Source: Tamaricihabitans halophyticus
Lineage (GTDB): Bacteria; Actinomycetota; Actinomycetes; Mycobacteriales; Pseudonocardiaceae
Direction: 5' to 3'
Assembly: GCF_004340875.1 (NCBI RefSeq)
Contig: NZ_SLXQ01000020.1
Span: 1-64,000 of the forward strand
Length of the DNA stretch: 64,000 bases
Positions 41,198-49,643 of the stretch are shown one piece after another (position 1 is the first letter of the stretch; each line of letters begins with the position of its first letter). A program made the position numbers and the translations under genes. Under the pieces are notes generated by a model that made no database searches, had not been told where the DNA came from, and saw only the letters and a list, made by a program, of their open reading frames with translations.

Positions 41198-42079
41198 ATG
41201 CCAATGGCCACGATGCGCACTGCTCGTAAGCTGCTGCTCGGTCGCGAGATCGCGCACATGATCGACTCGGCTGGTGTTTCACAAGCGGAAGCAGCCGCGA
41301 TCATCGAGACCAGCCAGAGCCGGATCGCCGGGTTGATCAGCGGGGCGGGCACGATCACCGTCGGCGATCTCGAACGGCTAGCGCGCCGCCTGGGCTTCGA
41401 CGACGAGGGTTACCAGGAAGAGTTGCGCGAGCTGCGCCGGGACAACCACAAACGTGGGTTCTGGTCCACGGGCCACAACCGCGCCTACAGCGAAGACTTG
41501 CGCCTGTTGGTCGATCTGGAGAAGCACGTAGACCAGATCCGCTTGGCGGAGGTCGAGGTCGTTCCCGGCCTACTTCAAATAGAGCCTTACGCGCGAGCCA
41601 TTCATGAGGATGCGCCACCAGTCGACGGAGGGGTGACAGTCGATGATCGCGTTGCCGCAAGGCTGGCGCGTCAAGAGATCCTGGATAAGTCCAATCCGCC
41701 GAGTGTGCACTTCGTGCTGTCGGAGTCATGCCTTCGCCGAATGTGGGGCGACGAAGGGGTCATGCAGGCGCAGATCGAGCACCTGATCACGCTTTCCAAT
41801 CGCAAGAAGGTGATGATCCAGGTGCTGCCGTTCCGGACGCAGCCTGGCCGCCGCTCGCCAGTCGGGAACCGGTTCACTCTGGTCAAGGCGCCCTCGCCTG
41901 GTGCGGCCGGTCCGCTAGAACTCGTCTACACCGAAGCCGAAGGTGAGATCCGATATCTCGACGACCGCAAGGCGCTTGCCGCCTATGAGTCCGCCTGGGC
42001 TCGGCTCACCAACGCCGCGCTCCGGTTCGATGAGAGTCGCGAGTTCTTGGCCAAGGTGCTGGACGAGTGGAAACAGTAA
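41198..42079 (+). CDS. XRE-family regulator with DUF5753 sensor domain
   Basis: 293 residues from ATG 41198 (GGAGAGGG ten bases upstream; ATG 41183 is possible). HTH: SAGVSQAEAAAIIETSQSRI. DUF5753: EVEVVPGLLQIEPYARAIHE, ARLARQEILDKSNPPSVHFV, and KVMIQVLPFRTQPGRRSPVG. Followed 25 bp later by a DUF397 gene, the classical partner. Such pairs act in development or antibiotic control in Streptomyces and relatives. Confidence 0.87.
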   Translation: MPMATMRTARKLLLGREIAHMIDSAGVSQAEAAAIIETSQSRIAGLISGAGTITVGDLERLARRLGFDDEGYQEELRELRRDNHKRGFWSTGHNRAYSEDLRLLVDLEKHVDQIRLAEVEVVPGLLQIEPYARAIHEDAPPVDGGVTVDDRVAARLARQEILDKSNPPSVHFVLSESCLRRMWGDEGVMQAQIEHLITLSNRKKVMIQVLPFRTQPGRRSPVGNRFTLVKAPSPGAAGPLELVYTEAEGEIRYLDDRKALAAYESAWARLTNAALRFDESREFLAKVLDEWKQ

Positions 42080-42104
42080 GCCCAACCTTAGGGAGCCCGC
42101 AGGA

Positions 42105-42455
42105 ATGAACACCGCACCGCTGTCGTTCACCGAGGCCGAGTTCCGCAAGGCAACTCGCAGTGACCCCGATAAGAACTGTGTTCAGGTGGCCCGGCGGGAC
42201 GGTTGGGTCGAGTTGCGGGACGACAAAACCGTGTTTGGGGCGGCCGATGATCATCGGTTGGTGTTCACCGCTGAGGAGTTCGACGCTTTTCTGAGCGATG
42301 GTCGATACCTGGTGATCGACCGGCGTGCGGATGGGATGTACACGTTCCGCCGGCACGACGGCGCGATCGAGCTGGTGTTCACCGAAGCCGAGGTCGCCGC
42401 GTTCCGCGACGGCGTCGCCAAGCACGAGTTCGCCGCGATCGCCTACACCGCCTAG
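42105..42455 (+). CDS. Tandem DUF397-like partner protein
   Basis: 116 residues. The first half (NCVQVARRDGWVELRDDKTV...LVFTAEEFDAFLSD) matches DUF397. The second half (DGMYTFRRHDGAIELVFTEA, EVAAFRDGVAKHEF) repeats its last strand and helix, so two DUF397-like units appear fused. ATG 42105 follows GGGAGCCCGCAGGA. A normal DUF397 protein is 60-70 residues; this one is nearly twice that. Likely partner of the XRE regulator just upstream. Confidence 0.75.
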   Translation: MNTAPLSFTEAEFRKATRSDPDKNCVQVARRDGWVELRDDKTVFGAADDHRLVFTAEEFDAFLSDGRYLVIDRRADGMYTFRRHDGAIELVFTEAEVAAFRDGVAKHEFAAIAYTA

Positions 42456-42467
42456 GTTCGCCGCGCC

Positions 42468-42507
42468 CCACCAAACCGCAAGATCCTTAAAGAATGCGGT
42501 TTGGTGG
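42468..42507. repeat. Interspersed hairpin repeat with perfect 13-bp stem
   Basis: CCACCAAACCGCA, 14-base loop AGATCCTTAAAGAA, TGCGGTTTGGTGG. The strongest member of the family. It lies 12 bp after the DUF397 stop, so it could stop transcription, but no T-run follows. Confidence 0.7.
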
Positions 42508-42529
42508 GCTATGGACACGGTTCACCGGT

Positions 42530-42544
42530 GTGGATAACATCCAC
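42530..42544. promoter_or_regulatory. Palindrome upstream of tmm
   Basis: GTGGAT-AAC-ATCCAC, 6-bp perfect arms, 53 bp upstream of the tmm start. A candidate operator distinct from the IclR- and GntR-type sites elsewhere in the island. Confidence 0.35.
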
Positions 42545-42596
42545 TAGGAGTGAACGAGCTCACAGCTGAGCAACCGGCCCCTCCCGGGAGAGTGGT

Positions 42597-43934
42597 ATGG
42601 CATCACGCGTCGCTGTCGTCGGAGCCGGGCCGAGTGGTCTCGCGCAGCTGCACTCCTTCGTCGAAGCCCGCAACCAGGGCGCGAACATTCCCGAGCTGGT
42701 GTGTTTCGAGAAGCAGCACGACTGGGCTGGCCTGTGGAACTACACCTGGCGCACCGGACTCGACGAGTACGGCGATCCCGTGCACGGCAGCATGTATCGC
42801 TACCTCTGGTCCAACGGCCCGAAGGAGTGCCTGGAATTCGCCGACTACACCTTCGCCGAACACTTCGGCAAGGCGATCCCGTCCTTCCCGCCACGGGAAG
42901 TGCTGTACGACTACATCACCGGGCGGGCGAAGAAGAACAACATCCGCCAGTACATCCAGTTCGCCACCGCGGTGCGCTGGATCTCTTACGATGAAACCAA
43001 AGAAACGTTCGAACTGATCGTGGAGACGCTTGCCGACGGGAGCACCCGAACCGAGGAGTTCGACTACGTCATCGTCGGCACCGGCCACTTCTCCACTCCG
43101 AACGTGCCTTCCTTCGAGGGCTTCGCCGAGTTCCCCGGCCGGATCCTGCACTCGCACGACTTCCGCGACGCACGGGAGTTCGCCGGCAAGAACCTGCTGA
43201 TCGTCGGCAGCAGCTACTCGGCCGAGGACATCGCGCTACAGTCCAAAAAGTACGGCGCGAACACCGTGACGATCACCTACCGTTCGGCGCCAATGGGTTT
43301 CTCCTGGCCAGACGGGATCGAGGAAGTGCCGCTACTGCGCAAGTTGACTGGCAGCACCGCGCATTTCGCGGACGGCAGCTCGCGCGAGGTGGACGCGATC
43401 CTGCTCTGCACCGGCTACCAGCACTGCCTGAACTTCGTCGAGGAAAGCCTGCGGTTGCGCACCGCGAACGTGCTGTACACGCCGAACCTGTACAAGGGTG
43501 TGTTCTGGCTGGGCAACCCGAAAATGATGTACCTCGGCATGCAGGACCAGTACTACACCTTCACGCTGTTCGACGTGCAGGCCTGGTACGCAAGGGACTA
43601 CGTACTAGGCCGGATCACGCTGCCACCGAGAGCGGAGATGGCCGCCGATATCGACGCATGGCGGACCAGGCTGGACGGCCTCGCCGATGCCTTCGAAGAG
43701 ATCGACTTCCAGGCTGACCATATCGCCGACCTCGCCAAAGACGTGGACTACCCGGAGTTCGACCTGGATCTCACCAGGGAGAACTTCAAGAAATGGGAGC
43801 ACGACAAGGAAGCGAGCATCACCGGCTACCGGGATCGCGGCTTCACCTCGCCGTGCACCGGCAGCCAGGCCCCCGCGCACCACACGCCGTGGTGGCAGGA
43901 ACTGGACGACTCGATGGCTACCTTTCTCCGCTGA
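42597..43934 (+). CDS. tmm: Trimethylamine monooxygenase (flavin-containing monooxygenase)
   Basis: 445 residues. Converts trimethylamine to trimethylamine N-oxide with FAD, NADPH and O2. Motifs in order: VAVVGAGPSGLAQLHSF (FAD), WAGLWNYTWRTGLDEYGDPV and HGSMYRYLWSNGPKE (blocks very similar to the Methylocella Tmm), the FMO fingerprint FPGRILHSHDF, NADPH site LLIVGSSYSAEDIA, and LLCTGYQH. Length and motifs match bacterial Tmm rather than Baeyer-Villiger or flavonoid FMOs. Convergent with, and overlapping by 17 bp, the amidotransferase gene. First enzyme of the methylated-amine island. Confidence 0.9.
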   Translation: MASRVAVVGAGPSGLAQLHSFVEARNQGANIPELVCFEKQHDWAGLWNYTWRTGLDEYGDPVHGSMYRYLWSNGPKECLEFADYTFAEHFGKAIPSFPPREVLYDYITGRAKKNNIRQYIQFATAVRWISYDETKETFELIVETLADGSTRTEEFDYVIVGTGHFSTPNVPSFEGFAEFPGRILHSHDFRDAREFAGKNLLIVGSSYSAEDIALQSKKYGANTVTITYRSAPMGFSWPDGIEEVPLLRKLTGSTAHFADGSSREVDAILLCTGYQHCLNFVEESLRLRTANVLYTPNLYKGVFWLGNPKMMYLGMQDQYYTFTLFDVQAWYARDYVLGRITLPPRAEMAADIDAWRTRLDGLADAFEEIDFQADHIADLAKDVDYPEFDLDLTRENFKKWEHDKEASITGYRDRGFTSPCTGSQAPAHHTPWWQELDDSMATFLR

Positions 43935-44610
43935 GGATCTTGGTGTGCTCGAGCACCCGATCGGTGAGCGCATGCGCGCGCTCGCGGGCAATGGGAGCAC
44001 ACTCCCTGGTCTCCGCGAGTAGCGCGTCGTAGTCCACGCCCGCCTCGGCAAGCTCCTTCCGGTAGTGCTCCGCCCAGATCGTCGCACTGTCTACTGTGGC
44101 CTCAGGGTGGAACTGCAGGCCAATATGCCGACCGTGCACGAACGCCTGGGTGCCAACCGACGTGTTGGCGATCTCCATCGCGCCCGGCGGGGCACCGGCG
44201 ATCACGTCCAGATGCCACACCAGCCACGGGCCAGGCGCGACCAACTCCGGCTGGCTGGTGTGTACCGGCAGCCAGCCGATCTCCGGGCCGGTTGGATTCA
44301 CATGTACCCGGCCGCCGAGAACCCGGGAAAGCAACTGCGCACCGAAGCAGATGCCGAAAACCGGTACGTCGGCGACGATCGCGGTGCGCAGCAGCTCGAA
44401 CTCACGTGCCAGGTACGGCACGGACTCATCGTAGGAGGAATCATCCGAACCCAGCGGGACGATCAGTTGGAACTCGCGCGGATCGGGCAGCTCATCCTGC
44501 GCCCGAACCACCTCGACCCGAGCGCCACGCTGTTCAAGGCGTTCACCCACATAGCCGGGTGGGCAGTCATCTTGATGTTGTACACACAGGACACGGAAGG
44601 GCGCCGGCAC
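43918..44610 (-). CDS. Class I glutamine amidotransferase-like protein
   Basis: 230 residues. GTG 44610 chosen: GGAG seven bases upstream and four bases after the upstream stop; longer frames would overlap the FAD gene. Catalytic triad motifs are complete: nucleophile in FGICFGAQLLSRVLGG and LQFHPEAT (His, Glu). No synthetase domain is present. Stand-alone class I GATase-like proteins include gamma-glutamyl-amide hydrolases such as AtdA2 of aniline degradation, so hydrolysis of a gamma-glutamyl alkylamide is a reasonable idea here. It is co-transcribed with the FAD amine oxidase within the methylated-amine island. The exact substrate is unknown. Confidence 0.78.
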   Translation of the reverse strand: MPAPFRVLCVQHQDDCPPGYVGERLEQRGARVEVVRAQDELPDPREFQLIVPLGSDDSSYDESVPYLAREFELLRTAIVADVPVFGICFGAQLLSRVLGGRVHVNPTGPEIGWLPVHTSQPELVAPGPWLVWHLDVIAGAPPGAMEIANTSVGTQAFVHGRHIGLQFHPEATVDSATIWAEHYRKELAEAGVDYDALLAETRECAPIARERAHALTDRVLEHTKILSGER

Positions 44611-44614
44611 CAAC

Positions 44615-45949
44615 TCAGCTCCAAGGAAACGGCGAATGACTTGTCGGATGTAGCTCACCCGTACCATACCTGGCAAACCGGAACGGTTCCAGCAACGCAC
44701 TCGACCGGCCGAGTAGTTCCTCGGCGACCAGTGCGCCGACACCAAGCATCTTGTAACCGTGGTTCGCGTCGGCGATCACGTACGCGTTCTCCCGGAACGT
44801 ATCGAAAACCGGGAAGCTGTCCGGGGTGAACGCGCCAATACCGCCCGAGGGCTCCCGGCGGTAAACCGAGCGCTTGCCCTCGAACCGTTTATGGCAGTGC
44901 GCGAGTGCCGAAGTCCACATCCGGACGAAATCCTCACCAACCGCGAACTCCGGGCTGGCCGGTCCGTACGGATCGACCGCGACACCATCGGCCGCCCGTT
45001 CCAGTCGTTGCGGCGCGGCGCCACCCTGAACCCCGCCGAAGGAGAAGTCCGGCTTGTAGTAGATGCCCCACATCTGATCGGTGATCAGACTGCCGTCCAC
45101 ATCATCGTAAAGCGGCTCGGCCGAATCCACATGCACGACCGGCGGCAGTTCGCCCCGGTTGTCGGTGAACTCATGCGGATCCACCTCCAGGGTACCTTCC
45201 TGCAGCGCCCAGTATGTCCACATCGGCACATCAGAGTGGACGGTGCCATCCGGGGTGCGCACCGAGATACTGCTTGGCAGTTCGAGCATCCGCCAGAAAT
45301 CGCGCACCCACGGCCCGGCCGCGACGACGAGCTGTTCGCAGCCGATCCGCCCCGCGCTGGTGTCCACTGCCGCCACCGCACCGCCGGCCAGCTCAACTCC
45401 AGTGACGGTGATGCCAGCGCGGATCGTCACGCCTTCGGCGCGCGCCTCGTCCGCCAGGCCGCGCAACGACGCGAGGTTGTTCGCATAGCCGCCACGCTTC
45501 TCGTGCAATACCACCGAGATACCGGGTGCTTGCCAGTCGGCGAACATCGCTTCCAGGTACCGGCGGCAGTCTGCCTCGCCTTCGATCAGCTCGGATTCGT
45601 AGCCGATCGCATGCTGTTCGCGGTGAATCTGTGCGACATCGGCATGCATCGCTTCCGGTGCGATCTGCAGGTAACCCACCGGGTGGTAGGCGAACGCTGC
45701 CGGATCGGATTCCCATAGGTCAACGGAATGCGCCATCAGTTCCCGCATCGCGGGCTGGAAGTAGTTGTTCCGGATGACCCCGCAGGCCACCCCGGAGGCG
45801 CCCGCGCCGATATCCGTCTTGTCTACGACGAGCACGTCCGCGCCGCTGCCCCGGCCGCTGGCGCGTAGCTGCTTCGCGAGCTGCCACGCCGTGGAAAGGC
45901 CGTGGATTCCGGCGCCAATGATGAGGTATTTCGTGTGTTGGTCGGGCAT
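44615..45949 (-). CDS. FAD-dependent amine oxidase, DAO / sarcosine-oxidase-beta type
   Basis: 444 residues from ATG 45949 (GAGG eight bases upstream). FAD motif LIIGAGIHGLSTAWQLA; GAGASGVACGVIRNNYFQPA is the substrate-side loop; ADANHGYKMLGVGALVAEEL closes the fold. It resembles sarcosine oxidase beta and dimethylglycine-type oxidases but is monocistronic with a GATase and has no alpha or delta partner. Its promoter contains an IclR-type operator that is also found in front of the mgd-tdm operon. Candidate for the missing dimethylamine (or another N-methyl amine) step; dimethylglycine or sarcosine are alternatives. Confidence 0.82.
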   Translation of the reverse strand: MPDQHTKYLIIGAGIHGLSTAWQLAKQLRASGRGSGADVLVVDKTDIGAGASGVACGVIRNNYFQPAMRELMAHSVDLWESDPAAFAYHPVGYLQIAPEAMHADVAQIHREQHAIGYESELIEGEADCRRYLEAMFADWQAPGISVVLHEKRGGYANNLASLRGLADEARAEGVTIRAGITVTGVELAGGAVAAVDTSAGRIGCEQLVVAAGPWVRDFWRMLELPSSISVRTPDGTVHSDVPMWTYWALQEGTLEVDPHEFTDNRGELPPVVHVDSAEPLYDDVDGSLITDQMWGIYYKPDFSFGGVQGGAAPQRLERAADGVAVDPYGPASPEFAVGEDFVRMWTSALAHCHKRFEGKRSVYRREPSGGIGAFTPDSFPVFDTFRENAYVIADANHGYKMLGVGALVAEELLGRSSALLEPFRFARYGTGELHPTSHSPFPWS

Positions 45950-45999
45950 ACGGCTCACCTCTTGCGCGGGGTGTTGGCTCGTGGGACCATCTAGTCATC

Positions 46000-46022
46000 A
46001 CAATTGCCCTGTCGGCAATTGT
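46000..46022. promoter_or_regulatory. Operator ACAATTGCC-N5-GGCAATTGT (IclR site)
   Basis: Perfect 9-bp arms with a five-base spacer (CTGTC), midway between the divergent FAD-oxidase and IclR genes. The same site, with one mismatch in the right arm's last positions, occurs at 58135-58157 upstream of the mgd operon. It is the best candidate binding site of the adjacent IclR regulator. Confidence 0.7.
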
Positions 46023-46049
46023 ATATCCATCTGCGAAGGTGACTTTACT

Positions 46050-46802
46050 ATGCCGCGTACGGGTAAGCCAGCCGTTCGGCAGATTGAAGCGGTACAGCGG
46101 GCCGTTGCCGTGCTGGACGCACTCGGTACGGACGCCACCGAACTGGGCACGAATGAGATCGCCCGGCGCACCGGGGTGAACCTGAGTACCGTTTCCCGGC
46201 TGCTTGCCACGCTCGCCGATTCCGGCTTGGTGCAACATATTCCGTCCACCGGTCGGTACCGGCTGGGGATTCGGGTGTTGCAACTGGCGAGCGCCGCGCG
46301 CGAGCAGCTGGATGTGCGGGCACTTGCCAGGCCGTTCCTGGATGAACTGACCGAGCTCAGCGGTGAGACGAGCACGCTTTCCCTGCCCGGGCAACACGAT
46401 GTGCTGACCGTCGACTTCGCTCAGCGCGATGTTTCGGTACGCAGCGTTGCCTCGATCGGCCGGAACAGCGTCGCGCACGCGACCGCGGTAGGGAAGGTTT
46501 TTCTCGCCTGGGGTGGGCGGTTGCCGGACGGCGAGTTGCAGCGGTACACCGAGCGGACCATCACCGAGCGGGCGGCGCTCGATCGGGAAATCACCCAGGT
46601 GCGTAACCGTGGTTGGGCGCAGGCGGTGCGGGAGCGGGAGGCGGAGCTGAACGGGCTCGCGGTTCCGGTGCTCGACCCGGCTGGCACGTTGATCGCCATC
46701 GTGGGCGTGCAGGGTCCGTCCTCGCGGTTCACGCTCAAGGCAATGCGGTCGATCGTGGAGCCGATGACCGAGCGTGCCGGGCAGCTCGGCTCGGTGCTGT
46801 AA
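46050..46802 (+). CDS. IclR-family regulator of methylated-amine genes
   Basis: 250 residues. N-terminal winged helix NEIARRTGVNLSTVSRLLAT, then the IclR effector domain (ARPFLDELTELSGETSTLSL, ASIGRNSVAHATAVGKVFLA, NGLAVPVLDPAGTLIAIVGV). ATG 46050 follows GAAGGTG. Divergent from the FAD-oxidase/GATase operon with a palindromic site between them. The same site upstream of mgdA implies that it controls both operons. Effector probably a methylated amine or a derivative; activator or repressor cannot be told from sequence. Confidence 0.85.
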   Translation: MPRTGKPAVRQIEAVQRAVAVLDALGTDATELGTNEIARRTGVNLSTVSRLLATLADSGLVQHIPSTGRYRLGIRVLQLASAAREQLDVRALARPFLDELTELSGETSTLSLPGQHDVLTVDFAQRDVSVRSVASIGRNSVAHATAVGKVFLAWGGRLPDGELQRYTERTITERAALDREITQVRNRGWAQAVREREAELNGLAVPVLDPAGTLIAIVGVQGPSSRFTLKAMRSIVEPMTERAGQLGSVL

Positions 46803-46815
46803 CCAGGGAGGCGGG

Positions 46816-47214
46816 ATGGCTACCGGGCAGTGCCTTTGCGGGGCGATTCGGTATCGAGCCGGCGGTACGCTGCGCGACGCGATCGTCTGTCACTGCGTGG
46901 AATGCCGGCGTTGGCACGGGGCCAGCCCGCCGATGGTCGCCGCAGCACGGGATGCGCTGACGATTAGCGGGGAGGTGCGCTGGTACCCCGAGGAAGGAAC
47001 GCCGCGTAGGGGTTTCTGCGCCCGCTGCGGGGCGAGTGTGTTCTGGGATGCGGTTGAGCGTCCGACACTCGGGATCGCCGCCGGTACGTTGGACAACCCG
47101 ACCGGGGTGCGGATCATTGCCCGGATCTTCACCTCGCACGCGAGCGACTACGAGGGCCCCTGGCACGACGACCTACCAGCCTTCGAACGCGGTCTCCCAC
47201 CGCAAGATCCCTAA
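46816..47214 (+). CDS. GFA-family (CENP-V/glutathione-dependent formaldehyde-activating) protein
   Basis: 132 residues from ATG 46816 (GGGAGGCGGG upstream). Zinc ligands QCLCGAIRY, VCHCVECRRWHG and GFCARCGASVFW match the GFA domain. The family name comes from S-hydroxymethyl-glutathione synthase, but most members have unknown substrates and actinobacteria lack glutathione. Here, next to formaldehyde-releasing Tdm, a role in formaldehyde capture with another thiol is possible. It follows iclR by 13 bp. Confidence 0.78.
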   Translation: MATGQCLCGAIRYRAGGTLRDAIVCHCVECRRWHGASPPMVAAARDALTISGEVRWYPEEGTPRRGFCARCGASVFWDAVERPTLGIAAGTLDNPTGVRIIARIFTSHASDYEGPWHDDLPAFERGLPPQDP

Positions 47215-47223
47215 AGATTGCGG
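47200..47223. repeat. Interspersed hairpin repeat
   Basis: CCGCA-AGATCCCTAAAGAT-TGCGG. It lies over the 3' end of the GFA gene and between it and the convergent tdm stop (47236). Of all copies this is the best placed to serve as a bidirectional terminator. Confidence 0.6.
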
Positions 47224-47235
47224 CTCCGGAGCAGG

Positions 47236-49590
47236 TTAACTGCGGGGGCGGAGTTTGTCCGGGTCGTAGAACGGGAACCGGACGACCCGCGCCGGGATGC
47301 GCTTCTGGTGTCCGTCCAGCTTGCCCACCTCGACCTCGGTACCCAGTTCGGCATACTGCACGGCCATCCGGCAGAGTGCGATGTTCTTCCGCAGCACCGG
47401 TGAGCGAGTCGCACTGGTGACCACCCCAACCTGGGAACGCCCCACGTGCACGCAATCACCGTGCTGCGCCGGCTCGTTACCAGCAAGCTCGAGGCCGACC
47501 AGACTACGCTGCGGATGCGCCTTCCGCGAAAGCAACGCCTCCCTGCCAACGAAGTCATCCTCTTTGGACTTCAGTGGAACGGTGAACCCGATACCGGCCT
47601 CGAACGGATCGGTCTGATCCGAGAAGTCATACCCGGCGAACACCAGCCCGGACTCGATCCGCAGCATATCCAGCGCATCCAGGCCGAGCGGCAGCAAGCC
47701 ATGCGGTTCACCTGCCGCCCACACCGCATCCCAGAGTGCCGGCCCATCCTTCGGGTGCACCCACAGCTCGTAGCCAAGCTCACCGGAATATCCGGTCCGG
47801 GAAACGAGCAACGGGATACCGTTGTGGTCGCCGAGTCGACCGATCGCGAACCGGAACCAGGTGAGGTCCATAAAGGCCGGCTGCGTCGGCGGAGTCCAGA
47901 TAAGCTCCCGCAGCAGCTCCCGGCTTGCCGGTCCCTGTACAGCGATGTTGTGCAGCTGATCGGTGGAATGCTTCACCCACACCCGGTCCAAGCCGGCTCG
48001 CTCGGCCTGCTCGCGCAACCAGACGCCGTCGTACTCATCGCCGCCGACGAACCGGAAGTTGGTATCCGCCAACCGGAACACCGTGCAGTCGTCGATCATC
48101 CCGCCGGTTTCGTTGCACATCGCGGAGTACACCACCTGCCCGGTGGACAGTTTCCGGATATTGCGGGTGACGCAGCGCTGCAACAACGCTTCCGCGTCCG
48201 GGCCGAGTACCTCGAACTTGCGCAGCGGCGACAGATCCATCACGGCGGCACGTTCCCGGCAGGCCCAGTACTCCGCCTGCGGTCCGTGCCCATCGAAACT
48301 GGTCGGCAGCCAGTAACCGCGATACTCGGTCTGCTGCCGGGTAAGCGCGGAAGTTCGTGGCGCGAAGGCGGTCTTCTTGGTCAGCGTCGCTTCGGATTCC
48401 GGGGTCACCCGGTGCGAGATCGCCATGGAGAACTTCCGTTCCGCGTCGTATACCCGGATATGCACATCGGTTGGTACCCATGCGTTCGCCGGATCGATAT
48501 CGTCTGGGCAGGCCGAGGAAGCGCAGACCAGATCGGTCATCGCGCGCATCAGCACGTAGTCCCCTGGGCGCGACCACGGTTCGTCGAAAACCAACAGGTT
48601 CGCGTCGTCGAAAGCGGTGTTGTAGAACAGGTTCAGTGCCGGCCAGCCTTTCCTGGCGGCAATCCCGTACTGAGCCAACCGAGCGTTGAAGTTGTCCGTG
48701 CAGTTCACGTGCCCCGGATAACCGAAGTCCTCGTAGTACTTGGCGTTACAGGCCAGCCCGAACGTATCGTGCCGGCCCACGGTGTCCCGGACGATCTCTA
48801 CGAGGGGCTGCGCATCCTGGTCGTAGAACTTGCCGAACAGCCCAGGCTGTGGATAGGCGTTGCCCATGAAATAGCGCGTGGTAGTCGAATCCAAGCCGCG
48901 CTCGATGCCGGAATCCAGCTGGTGCGCGCCAAACGCGAGAAAGTCCGAGCACTGCCGGCCCTCGATATCGATCACCTGAATGTACTGTCCAGCCTTGACC
49001 TGATAGTCCCGCGCGGTCGCCGCGTCAATGCGTAGGTCCAGCACCGGATCGGCAAGCGGCTCCGGCAGGTGCGGCTCCGCGGCCGGCCGTGTCACCGCCC
49101 TACGGACTTCGAGCAGTAGTTCGGACGGAGGGTTCGCCGCCTGCTCGTCGACGCGCATTACCCTGCCCGGCGCGGCGACAAGTATCTGTGCCGGCTGGCT
49201 CGCGGTGAACGTCTCGCGCGCGCCGGCCGGCGAGTACTCGCCGAACAACTGCACGGCCCTGGCGTGTTCCGGGTTCACCCCGCCGGCGGCCAGCGCGGCG
49301 AGAATCGTTTCGGCGCCGGCACCAGGATGGGCACCCGCGGCCAACCGGCGCAGCGTGCTTGCCGGGGCGTCGGCGGATATCCCGATCGCTGAACCGTTCG
49401 CGCCACCCGCCGCGACCACCGTCAGCTCGGCGGGTTGCCGACCGGCCAGATCGATCACGGTCAGCCGATCGCCACCGTCCAGCCGCACCGCGGTGACACC
49501 GCCCGCACGCACCAGATAGGTTTCCAGACCTTCCTCGCGGGGCAGCAACCCGGGAAGCCGCAGCCGGGGCCCCATGCCGATCGCCGTCAT
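47236..49590 (-). CDS. tdm: Trimethylamine N-oxide demethylase (TMAO aldolase)
   Basis: 784 residues. Splits TMAO to dimethylamine and formaldehyde, with a tetrahydrofolate domain to catch formaldehyde. Residues ~1-165: a degenerate DUF1989-like unit (YLVRAGG...DLAGRQPAEL). ~170-385: canonical DUF1989 with AGQYIQVIDIEGRQCSDFLA, LACNAKYYEDFGYPGHVNCT and DLVCASSACPDDIDPANAW; these Cys are candidate metal ligands. ~400-784: GcvT/aminomethyltransferase domain (GYWLPTSFDG...DLSPLRKFEVLGPDAEALLQ, VSRTGYSGELGYELWV). The DUF1989+GcvT architecture and length are those of Tdm. Last gene of the mgd-fhs-fchA-folD-tdm operon; GGAGG lies nine bases before ATG 49590. Confidence 0.86.
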   Translation of the reverse strand: MTAIGMGPRLRLPGLLPREEGLETYLVRAGGVTAVRLDGGDRLTVIDLAGRQPAELTVVAAGGANGSAIGISADAPASTLRRLAAGAHPGAGAETILAALAAGGVNPEHARAVQLFGEYSPAGARETFTASQPAQILVAAPGRVMRVDEQAANPPSELLLEVRRAVTRPAAEPHLPEPLADPVLDLRIDAATARDYQVKAGQYIQVIDIEGRQCSDFLAFGAHQLDSGIERGLDSTTTRYFMGNAYPQPGLFGKFYDQDAQPLVEIVRDTVGRHDTFGLACNAKYYEDFGYPGHVNCTDNFNARLAQYGIAARKGWPALNLFYNTAFDDANLLVFDEPWSRPGDYVLMRAMTDLVCASSACPDDIDPANAWVPTDVHIRVYDAERKFSMAISHRVTPESEATLTKKTAFAPRTSALTRQQTEYRGYWLPTSFDGHGPQAEYWACRERAAVMDLSPLRKFEVLGPDAEALLQRCVTRNIRKLSTGQVVYSAMCNETGGMIDDCTVFRLADTNFRFVGGDEYDGVWLREQAERAGLDRVWVKHSTDQLHNIAVQGPASRELLRELIWTPPTQPAFMDLTWFRFAIGRLGDHNGIPLLVSRTGYSGELGYELWVHPKDGPALWDAVWAAGEPHGLLPLGLDALDMLRIESGLVFAGYDFSDQTDPFEAGIGFTVPLKSKEDDFVGREALLSRKAHPQRSLVGLELAGNEPAQHGDCVHVGRSQVGVVTSATRSPVLRKNIALCRMAVQYAELGTEVEVGKLDGHQKRIPARVVRFPFYDPDKLRPRS

Positions 49591-49643
49591 GCGAACGCAC
49601 CTCCAACCCCAATATCCGCAACGAGCGGGCTAGCTGTAAACCC

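Noticed and set aside
26617-47223. Hairpin repeats as ordinary rho-independent terminators
   Set aside because: No T-run follows any copy, and the 10360 and 62540-62598 copies lie between divergent genes where a terminator is not needed.
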